NCBI GenBank assembly: GCA_937997955.1
Contig: CALLDR010000040.1
Span: forward strand, 1-18,042
DNA from: an uncultured Emergencia sp.
GTDB lineage: Bacteria > Bacillota > Clostridia > Peptostreptococcales > Anaerovoracaceae
Direction: 5' to 3'
Length of the DNA: 18,042 nt
This document shows, one piece after another, positions 6,602 to 13,068 of the stretch. The notes below the pieces were generated by a model. The model worked only from the letters and a program-made list of their open reading frames with translations, searched no databases and was not told the DNA's origin. How positions within the stretch are numbered: the stretch's first letter is position 1; each line of letters opens with the position of its first letter. Both the position numbers and the translations under genes were made by a program.

Positions 6602-8350
6602 ATGATTGAACTCGCTAATATAAAACCTTATGTAGAAAAAATGGCGCATCTGATATCCAGCGTTTTGGAGATGGACGTCACGGTTTGCGACCAGCACCTG
6701 AATGTTCTCGGCGATTGGTCACATAAGAGGAATGTTAGCGACCAGGTCGAGAGACTGAAAGAAGACTCTGTGATATCCATGGCGGTACGAGAAAACCGAA
6801 TCGTCATGTTCGATAACGCGAAAGAGGAAAATTATGGATGCCAGCGCTGTGTGCGGCGAAAGGATTGCAGTACAGAGACGATTATAGCCTATCCGCTGGT
6901 CCGGGGAGAGCAGAGGATAGGAGGTATTGGCATCTATTCTCAGGAACAGCGTCAGAAAAATAAGATGCTGACCCAAAAGGACGCCATGATTGAATTTATT
7001 TCACGCATCGGGGATTTGATCATCAACCAGCTGGAGGAGGAAACGGCCAATCTGGAGGTCATGGCTTCGAATCAAAAGATGAACCAGATCATTGAAACCC
7101 TGGATTTTCCCCTGGTCAGCGTTGACAGAGAAAACCGCGTCCTGTACTGCAACGACAGGTTCCGGGATATATTGCCTGTCGGAACCGACTGGAACGGCGC
7201 GTCCATCGAAGCGCTGTTTGAGGGACTGGTCGTCGGCGGCATGAAGGAGAGAACTGGAAGAATTTACATCAAAAAGAAGCATAAGTCTGTGGAATATGAG
7301 GTGACCTATTCGCCTGTGATCATCGACGGCAGATACACGGGGGCGCTGCTGTACTTCCGCGAAGCGTCGGAGGTCTTAGCAAAGGCGGGACAGCTGCTCG
7401 CTCCCGTAAAACAGGGCAGCTTTGATGAGATCATCGGCGAAAGCCAGCTGATAAAATCCGTAAAAGCCGATGCGGAAAACTTTGCGAAGAGCCAGTCCAG
7501 CATCCTGATTCAGGGAGAGAGCGGCACGGGCAAGGAACTGTTTGCTCAGGCGATCCACAATGCCAGCCGGCGGGCGGACGGACCGTTTGTAGCAGTCAAC
7601 TGCGCTGCCATTCCGGACAACCTGCTGGAAAGCGAGCTGTTTGGCTATGCAGAAGGGGCATTTACCGGCGCGGCAAAGGGCGGCAGGGCAGGAAAATTTG
7701 AGATAGCCAACAAGGGAACCCTCTTTCTCGATGAGATCGGAGAACTTCCTATCCATCTGCAGCCGAAGCTGCTGCGGGCTCTGCAGGAAAAGAAGATACA
7801 GCGGGTAGGTTCCAATCGCGATATCGATATCAATATCCGTGTTATCGCGGCTACCAACCGGGACTTGCAGAAGATGATGGAGACCGGAGAGTTCCGGGAG
7901 GATCTCTACTATCGGCTCAGCGTGATACCGATCAAGGTTCCGCCGCTCCGTGAGCGAAGATCCGATATTGGAATTTTGGCGCATCATTTTCTGGAGATGT
8001 ACAGAGGGATGCTGGAAAAGGAGCAGATCGGGACCTTCGATCCGAAAGCCATGGAACTGCTGACTTCTTACGATTGGCCGGGCAACGTGCGGGAACTGCA
8101 GAACGCCGTGGAATACGCCGTGAACAAATGCCGGACCGACGCGGTTATGCCGGAGGACATCGCGGACAGGCTGCAGCGAAACAGGAAGGGCAGCCGCCCG
8201 CTCGTCTCTTTGAAGGAGCTGGAAAAGGAGGCCATAGAGAATGCCTTGGCCTATTTCGGCCCTACGCCCGAGGGCAAGGAACGAGCTGCCGCGGCCATGG
8301 GGATCAGCAGGGCCACCATGTACAGAAAAATCAAAGAATATGAACTGTAA
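6602..8350 (+). CDS. Sigma-54-dependent transcriptional activator with cysteine-containing sensor domain
   Basis: This 582-residue bacterial enhancer-binding protein activates sigma-54 RNA polymerase. The N-terminal sensor (about 1-150) carries C80, C83 and C89 (CxxC-x5-C), a possible metal, iron-sulfur or redox site. A PAS-like domain follows at about 160-255. The AAA+ domain has Walker A GESGTGKE (305-312), the sigma-54 contact loop GAFTGA (352-357) and Walker B LFLDEIGE (374-381). A Fis-type helix-turn-helix occupies about 555-580 (RAAAAMGISRATMYRKIKEY). There is no receiver domain, so direct sensing of a ligand or redox state is expected rather than phosphorylation. AGGAG at 6588-6592 supports the ATG. 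The gene follows the dehydrogenase by one base and so is probably transcribed from the sigma-54 promoter at 3986, giving positive autoregulation. Confidence 0.95.
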   Translation: MIELANIKPYVEKMAHLISSVLEMDVTVCDQHLNVLGDWSHKRNVSDQVERLKEDSVISMAVRENRIVMFDNAKEENYGCQRCVRRKDCSTETIIAYPLVRGEQRIGGIGIYSQEQRQKNKMLTQKDAMIEFISRIGDLIINQLEEETANLEVMASNQKMNQIIETLDFPLVSVDRENRVLYCNDRFRDILPVGTDWNGASIEALFEGLVVGGMKERTGRIYIKKKHKSVEYEVTYSPVIIDGRYTGALLYFREASEVLAKAGQLLAPVKQGSFDEIIGESQLIKSVKADAENFAKSQSSILIQGESGTGKELFAQAIHNASRRADGPFVAVNCAAIPDNLLESELFGYAEGAFTGAAKGGRAGKFEIANKGTLFLDEIGELPIHLQPKLLRALQEKKIQRVGSNRDIDINIRVIAATNRDLQKMMETGEFREDLYYRLSVIPIKVPPLRERRSDIGILAHHFLEMYRGMLEKEQIGTFDPKAMELLTSYDWPGNVRELQNAVEYAVNKCRTDAVMPEDIADRLQRNRKGSRPLVSLKELEKEAIENALAYFGPTPEGKERAAAAMGISRATMYRKIKEYEL

Positions 8351-8354
8351 CTGA

Positions 8355-8390
8355 AACTGTATCCGCCAAAACGACGGGTACAGTTTTTTA
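8355..8390 (+). terminator. Terminator of the sigma-54 operon
   Basis: An 11-bp stem with one G-T pair (8355-8365 with 8375-8385) has a 9-base loop and is followed by a T-run. It lies directly after the activator gene. Confidence 0.85.
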
Positions 8391-8417
8391 TTTATCGAAA
8401 AAACATACGAACTGTAT

Positions 8418-8446
8418 TTGATAAAAAATATAAAATTGCATATTTA
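8418..8446 (+). promoter_or_regulatory. Possible weak promoter for the ECF S-component gene
   Basis: TTGATA (8418-8423) and TATTTA (8441-8446) are 17 bases apart in an AT-rich stretch after the terminator. The -10 match is poor. A promoter is needed here because the previous operon terminates at 8390, but another element in this stretch could be the real one. Confidence 0.3.
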
Positions 8447-8510
8447 AAAGTAATCAATTTTGCTGTATCATAATCTTGCCGGCAATTTACTGCAAAGGAA
8501 GAATTGGATT

Positions 8511-9041
8511 ATGACTACAATGGAACATACACAGAGAAACAAAACTTATGAACTGGTTATCGACGCGCTGTTCATCGCGCTGACCTTCGTGGCTACATGG
8601 CTGATCAATATCCGGCTGCCTCTGGTTGGCAGCGGCGGACTGATTCATCTGGGCAACGTGCCTCTTTTCGTAGGCGGAATGTTGTTCGGACGCAAGACCG
8701 GAGCCATAGCGGGAGCGTTCGGCATGGGTCTCTTTGATCTGATGAGCGGATGGACCGCATGGGCGCCGTTCACCTTCGTCACTGTGGGACTGATGGGCTA
8801 TGTCATCGGCTGGTTCGCTGAGAAAAAGCCGTTTCAATCCATGATGCTGAACAATATCGTCTCTGTAATTCTGGCGATCGTGATCAAAATCGTCGGCTAC
8901 TATATCGCTGAGGTTATTCTGTATGGAAACTGGGTAGCACCGCTGGGCTCCATTCCTGGAAACGTTATTCAGGTTGGATTCGCAGGCATTGTAGTGCTTC
9001 TGTTCATACAGCAGCTGAGAAAATACATCAAAATCAAATAG
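8511..9041 (+). CDS. ECF-transporter S component (substrate-binding membrane subunit)
   Basis: This membrane protein of about 176 residues has the size and roughly six-helix pattern of S components of energy-coupling factor vitamin importers. Family-like features are the ALFIALTFVAT first helix, the GGLIHLGNVPLFV segment, and the FGRKTGAIAGAFGMGLFDL stretch, as in the YceI/HmpT/PdxU-like group. No ATPase or T subunit is nearby, so it would share a common ECF module encoded elsewhere. ATG 8511 is preceded by AAAGGAAGA; an in-frame TTG at 8460 has no ribosome binding site. It is 12 bases before a PLP-dependent aminotransferase, which may hint at a B6-type or aminotransferase-related substrate. 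That is inference only. Confidence 0.85.
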   Translation: MTTMEHTQRNKTYELVIDALFIALTFVATWLINIRLPLVGSGGLIHLGNVPLFVGGMLFGRKTGAIAGAFGMGLFDLMSGWTAWAPFTFVTVGLMGYVIGWFAEKKPFQSMMLNNIVSVILAIVIKIVGYYIAEVILYGNWVAPLGSIPGNVIQVGFAGIVVLLFIQQLRKYIKIK

Positions 9042-9053
9042 GAGTGACAGAGT

Positions 9054-10193
9054 ATGTACAAAATCATGACAGCGGGGCCTACACAGGTCAGAGAAAACGT
9101 TAGAAACGCAAGGAGTCTGCCTTGCACCAATCCGGATCTGGACCCGGACTTCTTCGACTACTATAAGGAGACCTGCCAGCTTTTATCCAGAGCTATGCGG
9201 ACGGAAAACCGGGCGCTGATTCTGGGCGGCGAAGGCATTCTGGGACTGGAAGCGGCCTGCGCTTCTTTGACAGAGGCGGGGGACCGGGTGCTGGTCATTG
9301 ACAACGGTATTTTCGGCAAAGGCTTTGCTGATTTTGTACGGATCTATGGCGGTGAGCCGGTAATGTACACGGTGGACTACCGCAATCCTGTAAACGTAGA
9401 CGACCTCAAAGCATATCTGGCCGCCGATCACGATTTCAAATACGCGACGGTGATCCACTGTGATACCCCAAGCGGCGTGATCAACGATGTGGAGACCATC
9501 AGCTGTCTGCTGGATTCTTACGGCATCATGACCGTGACAGATTCCGTGGCGGGCATGTTCGGCCAGCCTTTGAACGTGGGGAAGAGCAAGATCGACATCT
9601 TGTGCGGCGGTTCTCAGAAAGCGCTGTCCGCGCCTCCGGGACTGACCATGCTGTGGGTTTCCGAGCGGGCTTTTGAGGCCATGGCAAACCGCAAGACGCC
9701 GATCGCGTCCTTCTACGCCAACATTTTGATCTTCAGAGACTACTACGAGAAACAGGAATTTCCTTATACCATGCCGATCAGCGATATCGTGGGACTGCGC
9801 GCGGCGCTGGACAACTATATGGCAGAGGAAGAGACGATCTATGAGCGTCACGGCAAAATCGCCGCGGCGACGAGAAAGGCGCTGACCGAGGGCGGCCTGA
9901 AGCTGTATCTGGAATCCGGCTATTCCAACACGGTGACTGTGGTAGAGGTGCCGGAAGGAATTACGGACAGACAGCTGTTAGGCGGTATGGAGCAGGATTA
10001 CAACATCATGATCTCCGGCTGCTTCGACGTGCTGGCGGGCAAGGTGGTCCGCATCGGGCACATGGGTGAAAACGCGTACCCGGAGAAGGTGGCGGAGACG
10101 CTGGCGGCCATGCAGGGCACCCTGGAGAAGCTGGGCGTAGCCGTGAGCTGCAATATGGAAGAGGTATTTAAGACTGCACTGGCACAGGACTGA
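9054..10193 (+). CDS. Class V PLP-dependent aminotransferase
   Basis: This 379-residue cytoplasmic enzyme is of the alanine-glyoxylate/serine-pyruvate type of aminotransferase. K189 in GGSQKALSAPPG is the expected PLP-linked lysine, D163 in TDSVAGMFG the residue that contacts the pyridine nitrogen, and CDTPSGVIND (136-145) corresponds to the conserved substrate/cofactor loop. The start MTAGPTQV (residues 5-12) matches the family opening. Within the family it could be an alanine-glyoxylate, 2-aminoethylphosphonate, ureidoglycine or pyridoxamine-pyruvate aminotransferase; I cannot separate these by eye. AGGAGTG precedes the ATG. It is co-transcribed with the ECF S component, and the stop is followed by tandem repeats and a terminator. 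Confidence 0.9.
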   Translation: MYKIMTAGPTQVRENVRNARSLPCTNPDLDPDFFDYYKETCQLLSRAMRTENRALILGGEGILGLEAACASLTEAGDRVLVIDNGIFGKGFADFVRIYGGEPVMYTVDYRNPVNVDDLKAYLAADHDFKYATVIHCDTPSGVINDVETISCLLDSYGIMTVTDSVAGMFGQPLNVGKSKIDILCGGSQKALSAPPGLTMLWVSERAFEAMANRKTPIASFYANILIFRDYYEKQEFPYTMPISDIVGLRAALDNYMAEEETIYERHGKIAAATRKALTEGGLKLYLESGYSNTVTVVEVPEGITDRQLLGGMEQDYNIMISGCFDVLAGKVVRIGHMGENAYPEKVAETLAAMQGTLEKLGVAVSCNMEEVFKTALAQD

Positions 10194-10247
10194 TTCCGAG
10201 ATTCAGAGAGTCCGAATATATGCATCTGGGCATAGGCGGGCGCAGCA

Positions 10248-10302
10248 GCATAAAGCATAAGCATAAACCATAGAACATAAAACAAAAAACAAAAAACATA
10301 AA
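10248..10302 (+). repeat. Degenerate GCATAAA heptamer tandem repeat
   Basis: Eight consecutive units of seven bases (one of six) run from 10248: GCATAAA, GCATAA, GCATAAA, CCATAGA, ACATAAA, ACAAAAA, ACAAAAA, ACATAAA. They drift from GC-A-rich to pure A-rich units. The unit resembles the hexamer tract on the other strand at 11559-11642. Confidence 0.7.
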
Positions 10303-10369
10303 AACAGAGCGGTGTCGTAAAAAGGCGCGATCCTGGCCTAAATACGAAAGCTCTGGCGCAGAGAATGAG

Positions 10370-10420
10370 AAAAGGTTTCGTAACTGCAGGTGAAATATCC
10401 TGAGCTGCGAAACCTTTTTT
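10370..10420 (+). terminator. Large hairpin terminator after the aminotransferase gene
   Basis: AAAAGGTTTCG (10370-10380) pairs with CGAAACCTTTT (10408-10418) and the plus-strand T-run continues to 10420. The 27-base inner part can form a short CAGG/CCTG stem. The A-run on the other side means it could also work leftward. Confidence 0.75.
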
Positions 10421-10481
10421 GCGGTTTTGTCCGGAAAAGCTGCGTAAAACGTCGGAAAACAGACAAAATACGAAACCGACC

Positions 10482-10518
10482 GGATCAAAAGGCCGCGTTT
10501 CGTTTCGTAAAACGCGGC
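10482..10518 (-). terminator. Terminator of the leftward M14 hydrolase gene
   Basis: On the minus strand GCCGCGTTT (10518-10510) pairs perfectly with AAACGCGGC (10500-10492), around a 9-base loop, followed by CTTTTGATC. It begins 14 bases after the stop codon of the M14 gene. Confidence 0.6.
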
Positions 10519-10531
10519 GGAAACGCCCGGA

Positions 10532-11491
10532 CTACGAAACGCCCGTGCCGTAGGCGATGAGAAATTCCTTTTCTGTGATGGACAGCGTATCCTTCATGTA
10601 GAGGGTCACGCCGTCGTATTCCGCATGGATCTCTGCCTGCAGCCGGCCGAAGAAATCCCGGATCTCGCCCAGCTTCTGGCCTGCCGTGATGGGATCGTGG
10701 ATGTGGACCGACGGATACCAGCAGCCGGTGGCCGGAGAGTCCAGGTAGGTGGCGCGGGCGATCTTTCTGGCAGGCTTCTCCGGAAGCCGCACCTCCCCCT
10801 CTAAAGCGCCGAGATAGTAGAGGGCGTTGTAGACGTCGGCCTTGTACAGCAGAACTTCCTCCGGTATCCACTGGCCGGAGGAGCCTCTTTCGATGAGGAC
10901 AGCCGGCGTGCCGGCGATGGCGCAGGCGTTGTAGAAGCCTGTAGTGGACTGGGATTTGACGATGTAATCGCAGTGGATCAGCTCGGCGATCCGGCGGGAG
11001 GACTCTATGACGTCGTCGTCTCCAACCCCTGGATAATACACGTAAGGGGGCAGAGCTTCGTGGATATCGCCGCCGTGAAGGTCCAGGACGAAGTCACAGC
11101 GCATGCCGTATTCGTGAAGGAGATAATGGGAGATCTGCAGGGGCAGCGGACCTTCCGGGTCTCCTGGAAAGTTGCGGTTCAGATTGGTGCCGGTGACCGG
11201 ACTGATGTAACAGGATTTCTCATAAAACGCCGCCACGTTGACGGGGTGCAGGATGACCAGCTGGCCCTGCAGCTGTTCCGGTTCTATCTCGGCGGCCAGC
11301 TCGATGGCAGTCTGGATGCCGGGGTACTCGCTGCCGTGGATGCCGCTGGAGATCAAAATGCGGGGTCCCGGCCTGCATCCGTTGATCAGGGTGATGGGAA
11401 ATGTCTCCGCAGTGGGATAGAGCGGGGCGAATCCCTGTATTTTCTGGCCTGGGGCGGCGGTGCAGCCGCCGAAAGTCATGGTTTGACACAT
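10532..11491 (-). CDS. Aspartoacylase/succinylglutamate desuccinylase-like M14 zinc hydrolase
   Basis: This cytoplasmic zinc hydrolase of about 319 residues belongs to the M14 carboxypeptidase-related deacylase family, whose members remove acyl groups from N-acyl amino acids. The zinc site is recognisable: H52 and E55 in GIHGSEYPG and H139 in VLDLHGGD. The NLNRNFPG motif (104-111) holds substrate-binding Asn and Arg, and E201 in AVLIERG is the likely catalytic glutamate. No signal peptide is seen. I place the start at ATG 11491 (MCQTMTF), with AAAGGA upstream at longish spacing; ATG 11515 eight codons upstream is a real alternative. It is the only convincing protein gene on the minus strand, is flanked by repeat tracts, and has its own promoter and terminator. 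Its exact substrate is unknown. Confidence 0.87.
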   Translation of the reverse strand: MCQTMTFGGCTAAPGQKIQGFAPLYPTAETFPITLINGCRPGPRILISSGIHGSEYPGIQTAIELAAEIEPEQLQGQLVILHPVNVAAFYEKSCYISPVTGTNLNRNFPGDPEGPLPLQISHYLLHEYGMRCDFVLDLHGGDIHEALPPYVYYPGVGDDDVIESSRRIAELIHCDYIVKSQSTTGFYNACAIAGTPAVLIERGSSGQWIPEEVLLYKADVYNALYYLGALEGEVRLPEKPARKIARATYLDSPATGCWYPSVHIHDPITAGQKLGEIRDFFGRLQAEIHAEYDGVTLYMKDTLSITEKEFLIAYGTGVS

Positions 11492-11558
11492 AATGGGTAC
11501 TGTTCCTTTCCTCATTTTCCGCGCTCGCTTAGAGCGGGTTCTGTGGTTATGCCTGTAT

Positions 11559-11642
11559 ATTTGCGTCTGCATCTGCGTCCGCTTATGCTTTTTCTTTTGC
11601 CTTTGCGCCTGCTTACGCATCTGCTTTTGCGTCTGCTTTTGC
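11559..11642 (-). repeat. Hexanucleotide tandem repeat in the M14 gene leader
   Basis: Reading leftward from 11642 there are 14 consecutive six-base units, 13 of which begin with GC: GCAAAA, GCAGAC, GCAAAA, GCAGAT, GCGTAA, GCAGGC, GCAAAG, GCAAAA, GAAAAA, GCATAA, GCGGAC, GCAGAT, GCAGAC, GCAAAT. The spacing of the GC pair is exactly six throughout. It lies in the predicted untranslated leader of the M14 gene. Confidence 0.85.
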
Positions 11643-11665
11643 TCTTGTGAGAGCCGCTGCCTAAC

Positions 11666-11694
11666 ATGCTACCACAGGCTAAAGAATTTGTAAA
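11666..11694 (-). promoter_or_regulatory. Promoter of the M14 hydrolase gene
   Basis: On the minus strand TTTACA (11694-11689) is followed after 17 bases by TAGCAT (11671-11666), with a TGG extension just upstream of the -10. The predicted leader is about 170 bases and contains the hexamer tract. Confidence 0.45.
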
Positions 11695-11753
11695 CCCAGA
11701 AATTTCATAGGTTGATCAAATCTGTAAACAGAATATTTTTTTGTAAAACGGGG

Positions 11754-11782
11754 TTGTTTTTTGTCAAAAGAAGGTATATAAT
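11754..11782 (+). promoter_or_regulatory. Sigma-A promoter of the riboswitch-ABC transporter operon
   Basis: TTGTTT (11754-11759) and a perfect TATAAT (11777-11782) are 17 bases apart. Transcription should start near 11789, about 40 bases before the riboswitch aptamer. Confidence 0.75.
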
Positions 11783-11827
11783 CAGTATCGCAAGAAAGAA
11801 GACAAAATATTTTATTATAAGATTTTA

Positions 11828-11975
11828 GTTGCAGTACGCATTGATAGGGAAATCAGTGAAAAGCTGATACGGTTACCGCCACTGTGATGGGGAGCATCTG
11901 TACTTGCGCCACTGAGACAGAATGTCTTGGGAAGGTGTACGGGTGTGAGGATCTGAAGTCAGGAGACCTGCTAGA
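11828..11975 (+). promoter_or_regulatory. Cobalamin riboswitch aptamer
   Basis: The B12 box AAGTCAGGAGACCTGC (11956-11971) matches the cobalamin riboswitch consensus closely. Other conserved blocks appear in the right order: GGGAAATCAGTGAAAAGCTG, then ACCGCCACTGTGATGGGGAGC split around 11875-11895, then GCCACTGAGACAGAATGTCT and GGGAAGG. GCAG (11831-11834) can pair with CTGC at the end to close the basal stem. Cobalamin binding would normally switch the downstream genes off. It controls an Opp/Nik-type ABC transporter rather than a recognised B12 synthesis gene. Confidence 0.94.
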
Positions 11976-12069
11976 GTCTTTTTAAGATGATTCTCACGGA
12001 TGATTGGAACTCTTGAAACAGGGCGGATTTTTTTCGCGCGCTTTTATAGACTTTTGATTTTGCGTATAC

Positions 12070-12098
12070 GCAGTCTGTGAGTAACAGGCTGCTTTTTT
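12070..12098 (+). terminator. Expression-platform terminator between riboswitch and transporter genes
   Basis: GCAGTCTGT (12070-12078) pairs with ACAGGCTGC (12084-12092) through one G-T pair, around a 5-base loop and followed by six Ts. CTCAC at 11993-11997 can pair with GTGAG at 12077-12081, which would open the terminator, and also with GTGAG at 11945-11949 inside the aptamer. That competition is a plausible switch, but it is inferred. Confidence 0.75.
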
Positions 12099-12128
12099 CT
12101 TGGAAAAAATTATATGGAGGTGAATGCA

Positions 12129-13067
12129 TTGGACAGAAGAGAATTGTCCAAACGATTGATTCAAATCATCATCGTGCTCTTCGGCGTCAGTTTTCTGACC
12201 TTCGGTCTGGTATACCTGTCTCCGGGAGATCCCGCGGAGATCATGCTGACCGAGTGCGGAAACCTGCCGACACCGGAAGCGCTGGCAAAGGCCAGGGCTG
12301 ACCTGGGTCTGGATCAGCCGTTTCTGACCCAGTATACCAGCTGGCTGAAGGGCGTGGTGACAGGAGACATGGGTATGTCCTATTCCATGAAGATCCCGGT
12401 AGTAGACAAGCTGGTCGCCTCATTTTGGCCAACCCTGCAGCTGGCCCTGGCGTCCCTGATCATTATGCTGGTAGTATCGATCCCTCTGGGAATCCTGTCA
12501 GCTGTATATCAGAACAGACTGCCTGACTACCTGGTCAGAGGCGTGACATTCCTGGGGGTTTCCATTCCAAGCTTCTGGGTCGGCCTGATCCTGCTCAGCT
12601 TCTTCGGCGTTACGCTGAACTGGGTATCCGTTTCCGGCGGAAGCACGGACTTCAAGTCGCTGATCCTGCCGGCCGTCACGCTGGCCTTCTCCATGTCGGC
12701 AAAGTACACCAGACAGGTCAGGATTGCCGTGCTGGAGGAGCTGCATCAGGACTATGTGACCGGCGCCAGGATGCGGGGCATCAGGGAAAGAGATATTCTG
12801 TGGAAGCATGTGCTGCCAAACGCCATGCTGCCGCTGGTCACACTGCTGGGCCTGTCTCTGGGCAGCCTGCTGGGCGGCACCGCAGTAGTGGAGATCATAT
12901 ATAACTGGCCTGGCATGGGAAACATGGCCGTCAAAGCCATTTCCTGCAGGGATTACCCGCTGGTGCAGGGCTACGTGCTTTGGATCGCGCTGCTGTACAT
13001 GTGCATCAACCTGATCGTGGACCTGTCCTACCACAGGCTGAACCCGAGACTGAGAGGAGGACGCTAA
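12129..13067 (+). CDS. Opp/Nik-type ABC transporter permease, first subunit (B type)
   Basis: This inner-membrane permease of about 312 residues has the length and order of DppB/OppB/NikB proteins. It opens with a membrane helix followed by FGLVYLSPGDPAE, typical of the B subunit, and has the ATPase-docking loop DYVTGARMRGIRERDILWKH near residues 203-222. I choose a TTG start at 12129 because GGAGGTGA (12116-12123) sits at the right distance. The in-frame ATG at 12114 overlaps that ribosome binding site and has none of its own. It is the first gene under the cobalamin riboswitch and is followed one base later by its partner permease. Confidence 0.92.
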   Translation: MDRRELSKRLIQIIIVLFGVSFLTFGLVYLSPGDPAEIMLTECGNLPTPEALAKARADLGLDQPFLTQYTSWLKGVVTGDMGMSYSMKIPVVDKLVASFWPTLQLALASLIIMLVVSIPLGILSAVYQNRLPDYLVRGVTFLGVSIPSFWVGLILLSFFGVTLNWVSVSGGSTDFKSLILPAVTLAFSMSAKYTRQVRIAVLEELHQDYVTGARMRGIRERDILWKHVLPNAMLPLVTLLGLSLGSLLGGTAVVEIIYNWPGMGNMAVKAISCRDYPLVQGYVLWIALLYMCINLIVDLSYHRLNPRLRGGR

Positions 13068-13068
13068 G

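Larger units (their letters stand above)
10194..10531. other. Gene-free stretch with tandem repeats and convergent terminators
   Basis: No protein gene is visible. From left to right it holds a heptamer tandem-repeat tract (10248-10302), a large hairpin with T-run (10370-10420) and a second hairpin that fits as terminator for the leftward M14 gene (10482-10518). Copies of the word TACGAAA or its complement are scattered through it. Confidence 0.7.

Noticed and set aside
8478..8494. Possible second sigma-54 promoter before the ECF gene (CCGGCAATTTACTGC)
   Set aside because: GG and GC are 9 rather than 10 bases apart and the flanks deviate from consensus, so it is unlikely to be active.
8460..8510. 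TTG start for the ECF S component at 8460
   Set aside because: No ribosome binding site and a non-hydrophobic extra N-terminus; ATG 8511 has AAAGGAAGA upstream.
11492..11620. 43-residue basic N-terminal extension of the M14 hydrolase
   Set aside because: It is translated from the hexamer repeat tract and leader hairpin, lacks a ribosome binding site and is unlike the family N-terminus.
10973..11650. 225-residue plus-strand open frame opposite the M14 gene
   Set aside because: It is antisense to a gene with intact catalytic motifs, and its sequence shows no recognisable domain.
12114..12128. ATG 12114 as start of the first permease
   Set aside because: This ATG overlaps the GGAGGTGA ribosome binding site that serves TTG 12129 and has no binding site of its own.
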